A stretch of 64,000 nt of DNA from Nipponacmea schrenckii (Eukaryota; Mollusca; Gastropoda; Lottiidae). Below, piece after piece: positions 51,613-60,956 of this stretch. Every line of letters starts with the position of its first letter. Within the stretch, counting starts at the first letter, position 1. The stretch lies in the NCBI GenBank assembly GCA_030562195.1, contig CM060199.1, positions 26,184,338 to 26,248,337 of the forward strand. The letters are read 5' to 3'. A program made the translations under genes and the position numbers. Under the pieces are notes generated by a model. It was not told the origin of the DNA. It did not search any database and saw only the letters and a list, made by a program, of their open reading frames with translations.

Positions 51613-51919
51613 TATCTTTCCAACGTACAATTCGTTTTAAAATACACAAGTACATCTGTATAAGTACATGCCCACAAAAACCAAGGAATAGATTTGTACA
51701 CGTTCATGAGACGATCAGACATCAAAACATACATATACATTCAAAAAAAAAAAAAATAGAATCCTTGGTGATATATATTATTCAGATCTCATAAGACATA
51801 TGAAAAATATAATACATAAAACACAGATATCTATACAGTCAGTATTAAATAAAATTTACACAAGTTCAGAGATTAGTTGAAGCTTTTCAGTATTAGATTT
51901 ATAAATTTACACAAGTGTT
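51613..51919 (-). mobile_element. LINE 3' untranslated region
   Basis: The first 80 bp closely match 60584-60654 (CAACGTACAATTCGTTTT, ACACAAGTACAT, CACAAAAACCAAGGAATA). It lies 3' (on the - strand) of the RT fragments that follow. An A-rich stretch at 51741-51757 does not look like a terminal tail. Confidence 0.7.
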
Positions 51920-52671
51920 CTAATTCTTTCCCGGCTTGAGTTGAATAAATAAGACATATTGAAGGTTGAAGGAGTTCGTTTGTAAGGTTTGATATACAAC
52001 AGTCTTTCTTTTATAAAAATATTTACACATAAAAATATAATGATATTCATCACCTATTTCATGTGAATTACAATATTTACAAGAGCGATTTTCCTTTTCA
52101 ATATTTGCAAAAATACCAGCTTCTTCAGGCAAGCGATTACTCCTATGATGAAAGGGGGCTGTTATAGCAGAAAATTTTTATTACCCGTGTCACCCGAAAA
52201 GAATTTCGATCGACTCGACCTCCCGCTATTTTAAATAATGGAGTATGACGGTTTTTGGAATAAAAATCGTAGCCTATTTCATTAATATGCGAAAAAAATT
52301 ATCATAATTGATATTTATGTCCACTTTCAATAGCAGTTGACTCGACCCCGGCATTTTAAGGTGATAAGTTTCATCACTCCTACATCGAAATCTGGTAAAT
52401 GAACGCCTGTATTTTGGAGACAATGATAATAAATATGGCTCAAGATTAAAAGAGACTTTAAATATCCTGTAATTCTGGCATTTGCTTGAATTAAAAACAA
52501 CAGAATCCCAGTCTTGAATGTACGGGTCTTTAGTCTTTGTAATAAAGACTGTTTCAGCCATTTTCTATTTACACTATAAGGCGTATCCCAGATAAACGAT
52601 AAACCTGAATTATTTAAGGTATTCTTAATACAATTTGGCCATGGATTGGAATTTGGATGATTTTTATACAA
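51920..52671 (-). pseudogene. LINE ORF2 C-terminal region, frameshifted
   Basis: Overlapping frames 52274-52561 and 52327-52671 together resemble the conserved C-terminal part of a non-LTR retrotransposon ORF2 (QNYRIFKVSFNLEPYLL, RFRCRSDETYHLKMPG). 51920-52132 holds a zinc-knuckle-like block CKYCNSHEIGDEYHYIFMC (C-x2-C...H...C). At least two frame changes and a stop-containing stretch (52133-52273) separate them, so this copy is dead. Confidence 0.75.
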
Positions 52672-52713
52672 TTGGAGGGATATTTTACATTGATTGCTTG
52701 TTACAATAGAGTG

Positions 52714-53345
52714 CTAGAGTGGAAAGACACCTAGTTCGCCATACACCATAACATTGGGGGTTGTAGATTTAACGCCCAACAGACTTTTGCAAAATCTCAG
52801 TTGGAGTCTTTCTAAGAGTCCCCTAATTTCACATCCGTACAGAGCAATAGGCACCACAAGACAATTAAACACATGCAACTGTGTATCAATATCAAGATTC
52901 AGTTTACGACCTTTTCGCAGAATAGAAATACCCAAATACACATATTCATTAACACATTCAATTTTAAAATCTCCATACCTAATTATGAGTTTATTTCTTA
53001 TTAGCCCCTTTGAGAAAACCATTGTTTTAGTTTTTGATGTATTGATATCAAGTGACCAGGTTCTACAATATTCTAACATACAGTTAAAAGCGGATTGTAG
53101 TTCCTTTTCATTTTCCGCTAGCAGAATTGTGTCATCAGCATAGAGTAGGCAGAATAATTTCATATAAACTCCAATATCATGCACATCTGATTCATAGATA
53201 CATAACCCATTGTAATGAGCTGACGGGAACGAAGATAAATTTTTTTGTTCAGACAAACACAAGATTTAGCATTTTTATATAATTTATGGATAACACAGAA
53301 TATCTTTCCTGAAACACCGTGGGATCGTGTAAAATTTCCCGAGCG
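52714..53345 (-). pseudogene. LINE reverse transcriptase palm domain, broken
   Basis: The frame 52714-53262 contains LLYADDTILLAENEKELQ with catalytic YADD at residues 41-44, then TSKTKTMVFSKG and NEYVYLGISI, typical of RT palm and thumb. Upstream, 53263-53345 reads in another frame as RT sequence (VSGKIFCVIHKLYKNAKSC). The GVxQG block expected between them is missing, so there is an internal deletion as well as a frameshift. Clade not assigned. Confidence 0.8.
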
Positions 53346-53787
53346 CTAATCAATAAATCCACAGTAGAGCCGTTTATGTTTACCTATGTACAAATCAATC
53401 AGACATTTCAGTGCGAAGATATGATCTAACATCGAATGATGTTTACGGAAACCTGCTTGTTCAGGACCAATCTTGAAATTAGTCTCTATAAAATTATGTA
53501 ACAATTTGCAGAAACAGCTCAATAAAGTTATATTACGATAATTACTCACATCTGTTTTACTGCCTTTGTTTTTATTGATAGGAAGAATCATTCCAGCGGC
53601 CCACTCGCTTGGTACTATATCTGTTTCAAGAATCAAATTGAATAATGACACATTTATAGGTAACATAATATTTTAGTGCTTTTGATGTACTCATTTAAAA
53701 TTTCATCCGACCCATAAGCTTTGTTTGTTTTTAATTTGTCTATACAATCGCTTAATAACCACTTATCAAAACCGTCAGCTACTACCC
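53346..53787 (-). pseudogene. LINE reverse transcriptase finger domain and linker, frameshifted
   Basis: 53346-53666 reads as the RT entry region: VPSEWAAGMILPINKNKG, VSNYRNITLLS, GPEQAGFRKHHSMLDHIFAL. 53667-53787 continues upstream in a shifted frame (LKTNKAYGSDEILNEYIK, the conserved linker before the fingers). Same element as the neighbouring fragments; its 5' part is missing at about 53790. Confidence 0.8.
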
Positions 53788-53825
53788 GTCAACAAATTAG
53801 ACATAATGATAAATAATTAAAAGAT

Positions 53826-54060
53826 AGAAAATGTCTCTAATTTCAAATTGCTAGGAGTTGTTGTAAATCAAGATATGAACTGGAAATTCCATATCAAACA
53901 TATTTCTAAAATTTTAAATAAAAAAAATTTTTTCGACTTCGTAAAATTCAAAAAAAAAATTTTTTCCTTAAAATTTCCACCTTTTTTTTCAAAGGGCTTT
54001 TTTTTTTTAAAATTTTGCCCCCCAAAATTTTGGGGGAGTTTTTTGAAAAAAAACATTTAA
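53826..54060 (+). pseudogene. LINE RT thumb fragment, opposite strand, running into corrupted consensus
   Basis: NFKLLGVVVNQDMNWKFHI is the motif after the RT palm in CR1/jockey-like LINEs. The next residues still follow the expected pattern (HISKILNKK...), but from about 53915 the DNA becomes homopolymer-inflated. The residues after that are F- and K-rich substitutes ending in FWGSFLKKN, where families have YCSTIWG-like sequence. It abuts the - strand LINE head to head. Confidence 0.6.
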
Positions 54061-54960
54061 AACGTAAAAAAGGAAAAAAAATGAAAAATAAAAAAACCCA
54101 AAATTTTAAAATCGGTTTGTTAGTAATTGCATAATAAGGAAAAAATTTAATTTGTTGTAAATTTATTTTAAAATTTCGAATAATTTTTGGAATCCCTAAA
54201 AGAAAAAAACCGCATTAAAAAAAATTTAACTTTTCTTCCTAGAATTCCTTTTTTTAAAAACCCGGGTTTAAAATTGGGTAAAAGTAAAAATCAGTTTAAA
54301 AAAAAAACCCAAAACACTATTTTTTGGAAATTTTTAAAACCCCCTTTTTGGGGAATTTTAAAAAATAAACCCAAAATTTTTTTCTTTATTTTCTACAGAA
54401 TTTTAACATTAAAAATTTAATAATGTTTTTTATCCCGATTTGTTATTTTGGTTTTTTTTTTCGGGCCTTTTTAAACTTTTTCCCAAAAATTTTTAACCCC
54501 GAAATTTTTATTTTTTTTAAATTTTTTTTTAATTTTCCCCCGAAATTTGAAAATTTTTTGAAAAAAACAAAAGGAATACAATGAAATTTAATTAAAAAAC
54601 CCCAAAAATTTTTTCAAATTTGAATTTTTTTTGAATAAGCATAACTTTGGCCCAAATTTTGATCGCAAAATTTTTTGGAAGTTTTTTTTTGAAAATTAAA
54701 AGGGTCCCTAAAAAAAATTCAATTGGTTTTTCAAAACCCCTTTTTTGAAGGTTTAATTTGTTTAAAAATCATCAAAAATAATTCTATAACAGGCAAAAAA
54801 CCCTTTTAAATTAAAAAAAAGGGGTTTTTTTTCATCCCAAATCCTTTGAAAAGAATAAGGGTAATTTTTTTCCAATTTGGGTTTTGGGTTTTTTAAAACA
54901 AAAATTATTGGGCAGAATTTTTATTTTAAAAAAAACCCGAATTATACCATTTTGAAATTA
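53915..54960. other. Probable low-quality consensus (homopolymer-inflated)
   Basis: Nearly every base lies in a run of three or more, for example CCCCCCAAAATTTTGGGGG near 54020, in sharp contrast to both flanks. Recognisable coding patterns survive at both ends (LINE thumb on the left, Helentron endonuclease on the right) with F, K, P and G runs replacing other residues. This fits unpolished or collapsed long-read consensus better than real biology. Confidence 0.75.
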
Positions 54961-55340
54961 GGAGTTCTAAATATAGAGCATATTGCCTTTAATATCCCAG
55001 AAAAAAATCTTAACGTTATCGTGATCTACAGGCCTCCTGTTTATAGATTAGATTTGTTTCTACAATGTTACAAAAGTTACTGGTTGAAATAGAAGAATCT
55101 GGTTCACATTATATTATCATGGGATATTTCAATCAAAACATATTGGAAGGACATTTGTCTGTAGAGAATTGTTTTAAAACATTTGGCTTCCAACAACTTG
55201 CCCATCATTACACTACCGAAGGTGGTACACTTATAGATCATGTTTATATCAGTAGAAACATACCGACACACAATGTCAAAATATCTCGTATACCTGTTTA
55301 TAATAGCTACCACGAGGCTATACAAATAACCATACGGTAA
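54877..55340 (+). pseudogene. Second Helentron endonuclease domain, inactivated
   Basis: Matches the C-terminal domain of the protein at 1-1604: LGVLNIEHIAFNIPEKN, VIVIYRPPVYRLDLF, then after a 1-nt frame change near 55060, IEESGSHYIIMGYFNQNILEG, LIDHVYIS and YNSYHEAIQITIR before a stop at 55338-55340. The catalytic GDFN is GYFN. The SYH variant of the last motif is shared with the first copy. The helicase part is absent or lost in the corrupted stretch upstream. Confidence 0.85.
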
Positions 55341-55349
55341 TAATAATAA

Positions 55350-56338
55350 CTAGAACTGTGAACAGTACTGAGAGTGGCAAACAACCCCTATGGGGCCATT
55401 TGATACAAGGTCACGTGATATAGCCTTTTGAAATTTTACACACTCAAAACAAACTTTTTAACAACCATTATAAGCATAGGCCTATGTATGGACAGCTTAG
55501 GTCAAGTACATTTTACTTGAAAATTATTAAGGTAATTGAAGGTCAAGGTCACTTGATATAGCCTTTTCAATTTTTTTAAAAACGGGTACAAAAAAATTGT
55601 TGTCGACCATTATAGGCATATGTGTGGATAACTTAGGTCAAGAACATTCTACATGAAAAAAATTCAGGGTCATTGAAGGTCAAGGTCATTTGATTTGGCC
55701 TTTTGAATTTTCAAAAAAATTCAATCGGGCATTAAAAAAATTTAAATTTGAAAATCAAAATTCTGTTCCCAACAAGTTTTAGATAAAGTAACAAGGTTTC
55801 GAAAAACACCAAAATCGGACAAATCGGATAAAAATTAGCGGACTTATTAAGATTTTGCTGAATGTTACCGTTCTGTGATGACACATAAAGTATCACTTCC
55901 GGTTTGGATTTTTTATTCTAAAAGGGTTTTAATTATGCCTGATAGTATATATGTATAGCTTTTGTACTGATTTCTTACATACACCGGAAGCTGGGTGACC
56001 CAACGCGGTTCCAAAAAACCGGAAGTTCTCACGCAAGAACCGGAAGCGGTAGAAAATTTGTTATGATGCGGTTTTATTTCTATAGGCGACTTCTCTATAT
56101 TCTGTAATTTTCAAAGCGATCAGATAATTAGCAACAAAGTTATGCAATTATGCATATTATTATTATGCAATTACTAACTAATGATGCGTAAAAATTTTAG
56201 TTTTATATATTCATTTTCTATTCCAGTACGTATCTTATCGTATTTTTCAAACCAAATTTCTATACCATTTTCGAGTTGGGCTAGGGAGCTTCCCGAAAAA
56301 AAAAAGTCTAATGGAAACAAAGAGTGGCAAATTTCTAA
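55350..56338 (+). mobile_element. Family D element D1
   Basis: Begins CTAG (55350-55353), ten bases after the endonuclease stop. Head palindrome ACTGT-GA-ACAGT (55355-55366), then GAGTGGCAAA (55372-55381). The body has AGGTCACGTGATATAGCC, AAGGTCAAGGTCA, CACTTCCGG and CCGGAAG sites. Near the end GGGCTAGGGAGCTTCCCG precedes an A-run, GGAAACAAA and the left arm GAGTGGCAAATT of the tail hairpin (from 56322). The right arm is missing. Confidence 0.8.
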
Positions 56339-56356
56339 TATAGCCCTTTGAACTTT

Positions 56357-56932
56357 TATACGCCCACATATAATGTGGACGTATATTGCGGTTGATCATG
56401 TCCGTCCGGACGTCCGTTCGTCCACAATTGCTTGTGGCCACAATAGAGACCACAGTTTTCATCGGATTACAATGAAACTTGGTATGTGTCTCTGTCATCA
56501 TAAAATCTCGGTTCCTTTCGAAAACCAGCTTTCTGACTTTTACTGTTGGTGAGTTATGCCCTCTTTTTTAGCGAAAATTCGTCAAATTCAGCTTGTGGGC
56601 GCGATACAGGCCACAATTTTTGTCCAATCTTTTCCAAACTTGGTATGTGTCTCTATCATCAAATAATCTCGGTTTCTTTCGAAAACCAGCTTTCTGACTT
56701 TTACGGTTGGTGAGTTATGCCCCCTTTCTTAGTGAGAATTCGTCAAATTCAGCTTGTTTATGCCCTCTTTTTTAGCGAAAATTCGTCAAATTCAGCTTGT
56801 GGGCGCGATACAGGCCACAATTTTTGTCCAATCTTTTCGAAACTTGGTATGTGTCTCTATCATCATATAATCTCGGTTCCTTTTGAAAACCAGCTTTCTG
56901 ACTTTTACGGTTGGTGAGTTATGCCCTCTTTT
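56357..56932 (+). repeat. TATACGCCCACAT element, copy 1, with internal tandem repeats
   Basis: Starts with a palindrome TATACGCCCACAT / ATGTGGACGTATA (56357-56385), then GTCCGTCCGGACGTCCGTTCG, ACAATTGC and a body of about three tandem copies (160-200 bp) marked by AAACTTGGTATGTGTCTCT near 56476, 56637 and 56840. No coding capacity. Insertion is inside D2. Confidence 0.8.
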
Positions 56933-58135
56933 TATACGCCCACATGAAATGGGGGGCGTATATTGTCGTCACCCACGTCGGTCCGTCGGTCCGTCCGTCC
57001 GTCCGTCCGTCCGTCCGTCCACAATTGCTCGTAAACACTCTACACGGTGTAATTCTTGACGGATTTAGATGAAACTTAATATGAGTGTTTATGATCACGC
57101 AAGGATGAACCCTATTGAAAATCAGCGAAATCGGAAAAAAATTAGTATGAGTTTGTGCCCTTGTTCTTGAATGGCTCGTAAACACTCTACAAAGTGCAAT
57201 TCTTGACCGATTTTGATGAAACTTGGTGTGAGAGTATGTTATAAATCAAGGATAAACCCTATCGAAAATCAGCGAAATCGAAAAACATTTAGTATGAGTT
57301 ATTGCCCTTGTTCTTGAAAACGCGTTCAATTTTAGCTTGTAAACACTCTAGAAAGAACTATTCTTAATGGATTTTGATTAACTTTGGCTTGAGTATTTAT
57401 TTTTACCCAAGGATGAACCCTATTATAAATCAAATAAATAGAAATATATTTAGTGTCAGTTATAGCCCTTGTTCTTGAAAACGCGTTAAATTTTAGCTTG
57501 TAAACACTCTAGAAAGAACAATTTTTAATGGATTTTGATGTAACTTGGCTGGAGTATTTGTTGTCTCCCAAGGATGAACCCTATTGAAAATCGAAAAATT
57601 ATTAGTACAAGTTATTGACCTTGTTTTTGAAAACGCGTTCAATTTAACTCGTAAACACTCTAGAAAGAACAATTTTGAATGGATTTTGATGAAACTTGGC
57701 TTTAGTATTTGTTTTCTCACAAGGATAAACCCTATTGAAAATCAGATAAATCGAAAAATATTTAGTGTCAGTTATTGCGCCTGTTTTCTAAAACGCTTTC
57801 AACTTTTGGCTTGTGAACACTCTAAACATTCCTTTTTGACAAAACTCGCTGAAATTGTTTAATATCAACCAAGGATGAGCCTTATTAAGAATTAAAAATA
57901 TCAAAATATTATTAAGGATGAACCCTATTGCAAATCATAAAAATACCGAAAAATATTTAATGAGTTGTTATTAGGTACAATTCTTGACTGTTTTTAATGA
58001 AACTAGAGACCCTGGAAAAAAATAGGTTGGTAGGTTGAATAATTCATTCCACTAATTGTTACCTTACTGAAAAGTTTTTATTTGAAATAAATGCTGCAAG
58101 TGGGCGTATATTACCTTGCCTGGCAAGCTATCTTT
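56933..58135 (+). repeat. TATACGCCCACAT element, copy 2, with six tandem repeats and a GTCC run
   Basis: Palindromic start 56933-56962, then GGTCCGTC and a (GTCC)n run at about 56979-57020. The body has six repeats of 146-164 bp marked by CGTAAACACTCTA or TTGTAAACACTCTA near 57028, 57174, 57338, 57497, 57648 and 57809. It ends near TGGGCGTATA (58101-58110). The spacing is near nucleosome repeat length. Confidence 0.8.
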
Positions 58136-58929
58136 TTTAGCGAAACTTCGTCAAATTCAGCTTGTGGGTGCGATACAGGCTACAATTTTTTTCTGATATT
58201 TTCGAAACTTGGTAGGTGTCTTTGTCACCATAAAATCTCGGTTCCTTTCGAAAATCAGCTTTCTGACTTACAAATCGGAGAAAAATTAGACTTTTTTTGC
58301 TAAATATCACCGTTCTGTGATAACACAAAAGGTTTCACTTCCGGTTAGAATTTTTTCCTCTTATTCTGTTCTAATTATGCCTGATAGTTTATATGTTTTA
58401 CTTTTTGTACTCATTTCTTACATACAACGGAGGTTGGGTCACCCAACGTGGTTCTGAAAAACCGGAATTTCTCATGCAAAAACCGGAAGTGGTAGAAACA
58501 ATTTTATGATGTCTTTTTATTTCTATAGGCGACTTCTCTATATTCTGTAATTTTCAAAGCGATGGGATAATTAGCAACAAAGTTATGCAATTATTCAATT
58601 ATTATTATGCAATTTCTCACTTCCGATTCATACAAATTTCAGTTATAATGAAAACAAAGAGTGTCAAATTTCTAATTTGCCACTCAATAAGTGAAAAATC
58701 ACATTCATAAGAAATATTTCTTTGAGTTGATTTGCACACCTTACCGAAAATCCACGCAGAAATTGAATGACCTGCCGAAAATAGTCGTTATAAATATAGA
58801 ACCAAAACTACCTCTATCACCTAGTCCCTATTTATCTAGCTACACACATCTTTGACGAATGTGTAAAATCTTATTCGGCTTTCTTATGCTTTTGTAATAG
58901 CTTATTTGAATCATTTATAACATTTTTAG

Positions 58930-58974
58930 AATCAGATAGTGAAAGAGGCGTTAGTTTAGAAGAGCCAAAACAAG
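58930..58974 (+). other. Candidate 45-nt mini-exon, copy 1
   Basis: Preceded by AACATTTTTAG (acceptor-like) and followed by GTAAGT, the canonical donor. The 45 nt are open in only one frame, giving SDSERGVSLEEPKQ with 2 nt left at the start and 1 nt at the end, so it is symmetric and can be skipped or repeated without a frame change. The paralogous exon at 59487-59531 keeps length, frame and splice sites. It may belong to a host gene with repeated small acidic exons. The gene is not identified and no transcript is available. Confidence 0.5.
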
Positions 58975-59125
58975 GTAAGTTTTTACCTCTTTATTATTTA
59001 TTATTGTCAATTTTTTTTTGCCATTATATTTGAAAGAATATGCTTCGAATAATAATAAAAAGAATATTAATGTCGATTTTATCGTTAAAAGGAATTTAGC
59101 AATTTGACTTGTTTCTAAGCCAGTG

Positions 59126-59183
59126 AATACAGCCAATCAGAACCCTACACAGAAAGAGGGTGGGGCCTTTGATTGGCTGTATT
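59126..59183. repeat. 14-bp inverted repeat with CCAAT boxes
   Basis: AATACAGCCAATCA (59126-59139) is the exact reverse complement of TGATTGGCTGTATT (59170-59183), with a 30-nt spacer. Each arm contains CCAAT. Copy 2 of the duplication lacks this segment (about 59640), so it was either inserted in copy 1 or deleted from copy 2. Confidence 0.8.
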
Positions 59184-59333
59184 TACCAGCGCAGGATAAA
59201 ATTGTCACATTTTACAACTAATCTAAGTAAGATAGGTGGTCCTTGAAGTCACGGTATAAGACGAAATTCGTTAGAGGTTCCCATTGAGGTGTTCTTTATG
59301 TTCGTGGTGACATTTACAATACAAATAAACGTG

Positions 59334-59775
59334 TTAGAAATTGAATGACCTGCCGAAGATAGTCGTGATAAATATAGAACCAAAACTACCTCTATCTATA
59401 TACATCTTTGACGAATGTGTAAAATCTTATTCGGCTTTCTTGGGCTATGTTTAAAATCTCATTTGAATCATTTATAACATTTTTAGAATTAGATAGTGAA
59501 AGAGATCTTAATTTAGAACAGCTCAAGAAAGGTAAGTTTTATATCATTATTATCAATTAATGTAAATTTCATGTTGCTATTATATTTGAAATAATATGCG
59601 TTCAATAATTATAAAACAATATAGGTCGATTTAATATACAGTATTTTCCAGCGCAAAATAAAATTGTCACATTTTCAAACTAGTCTAAGTAAGATAGGTG
59701 ACCATTGAAGTCAAGCTATAAGGCGAAATTTGTAATAGCCTTGCATTGTGGTGTTCTTTATGTTCGTGCTGATTT
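59334..59775 (+). repeat. Tandem duplication, copy 2 (about 440 bp)
   Basis: Second copy of 58757-59333, shorter mainly because it lacks the CCAAT inverted repeat region. It is followed almost directly by a TATACGCCCACAT element at 59777. Confidence 0.85.
59487..59531 (+). other. Candidate 45-nt mini-exon, copy 2
   Basis: Acceptor AACATTTTTAG, donor GTAAGT, and a frame giving LDSERDLNLEQLKK. Compared with copy 1 the DNA differs at many positions, yet the open frame, the length and the DSER..L.LE pattern are kept. That hints at protein-level selection after duplication, though two copies cannot prove it. Confidence 0.5.
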
Positions 59776-59776
59776 T

Positions 59777-60300
59777 TATACGCCCACATGAATGTGGACG
59801 TATAATGTTGTCGCCCCTGTCTGTCAGTCCATCGATCTGTCGGTCCGTCAACATTTGTTGTAAATACTATAGAAGATAGATTTTAATAAAACTTGCTATG
59901 AGTACTGAAATTGATAAGACGGCAGTCAAGTTCGATATTGAAAATTTTTCAATGAACGTGTTTTGTGTTATTGCCCTTAAAGTTTATTGTGGTTGCAATA
60001 AGAAGCTTCACTTTTCAAAGGATTTCGATGAAACTTGCTGTATACTGTAAGAATTTGGTTCTTTATTCGTTATTCCTTTTTTGAAGAATACTAATTAACG
60101 AAAAACGGAAACCCAAAACAAAAGAATGTTATTCATTCTTACAAAGAGGTTAATGTTTATTCAGCTTAGGATTAGGAGAACGACGTACTTCAAAAAGGTT
60201 AACAAAAGCTACTCTTTTATAATTAATTTTTTTTTATTAAAAAATTAATAATAATAATAAACTCTTTGTGTTTTATGCGTCAGAATTAGATCCAATACAC
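59777..60300 (+). repeat. TATACGCCCACAT element, copy 3, degenerate
   Basis: Palindromic start 59777-59804, then a TCGCCCC / GTCAGTCC / GTCGGTCCGTC stretch and one or two weak body repeats (TAAAACTTGCTATGAGTACT). The 3' limit is not visible; a T/A-rich stretch (60224-60262) with an inverted repeat follows. No gene seen. Confidence 0.65.
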
Positions 60301-60339
60301 TCGGACAAGGCCCTGCCTCACATTCAGCCCATGAGGCAA

Positions 60340-60660
60340 TGCATTGGAGAAAAAAAAAATCGAAATACATAATATCTCAATATACGATTCGTCTAAAAAT
60401 ACACAAGTATATATGCATCAAATGGACATATCTATGTTCCGGCGATCATGTACATGACCAGAAAATAAATATACAATATATCACATACAATTTGATTAAA
60501 AATACACAAGTACATGTGTATAAAATAAACAGATCAGCGATCAAGTACATGACAGCAAAAACCATAAATATATCATTTCAACGTACAATTCGTTTTAGAA
60601 TACACAAGTACATGTGTATAAGTACATGACCACAAAAACCAAGGAATACAATAGTACATA
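60340..60660 (-). repeat. LINE 3' untranslated region with about three tandem repeats
   Basis: Degenerate repeats of roughly 95-110 bp marked by AATACACAAGTA near 60399, 60499 and 60599, each followed by TACATGAC about 50 bp later. The last matches the sequence right of the gap at 51613. Tandem repeats in 3' UTRs are common in LINEs. Confidence 0.65.
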
Positions 60661-60956
60661 TTCCAGTGAGAAAGGGGAAACTAAAATTAATAAATAACTT
60701 GAATCATTAAATCATGGAGAAACACAATTGTTAGGTTATTAGTAAGTAAGCCTATAGTTGGTGAACAGAATACCTGTGTAACAGGAAGTATGCTTATGCT
60801 AAGGAAAGATTACTAAGAATCATCCTTCGAAAAGTCTAAAAATCTGATGCTGATTTAAATTTTCGTCTAGTCCATTCCATAAAATTGATCCTTTGTATTT
60901 AATACTTCTTAATCAAATTGATTCGTGATTTTTGCACCACAAGTTTTGAATTTATG

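Larger units (their letters stand above)
56339..58685 (+). mobile_element. Family D element D2, split by TATACGCCCACAT elements
   Basis: A short D piece (ATAGCCCTTTGAACTTT, about 56339-56356) is followed by inserted repeats. D resumes at about 58262 (ACAAATCGGA, then GCCTGATAGT, AACCGGAAGTGG), parallel to 55815-56330. It ends in the complete tail: GAAAACAAA and hairpin 58659-58685 (12-bp stem with one mismatch, loop TCT). No CTAG follows. Confidence 0.75.
58757..59333 (+). repeat. Tandem duplication, copy 1 (about 577 bp)
   Basis: Starts GAAATTGAATGACCTGCCG and matches 59334-59775 throughout (for example TATTCGGCTTTCTT, AAAATTGTCACATTTT, GTGTTCTTTATGTTCG). Contains a candidate 45-nt exon and, near its 3' end, an inverted repeat missing from copy 2. 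Confidence 0.85.

Noticed and set aside
51082..51740. Open frames of about 180-216 codons across the gap
   Set aside because: They consist of N and are artefacts of the gap.
54187..54420. K/F-rich 77-codon frame
   Set aside because: Lies inside the homopolymer-inflated consensus; composition is an artefact.
55435..55720. Possible tRNA or other structured RNA genes in the D body
   Set aside because: No A/B box pair or cloverleaf could be built by eye.
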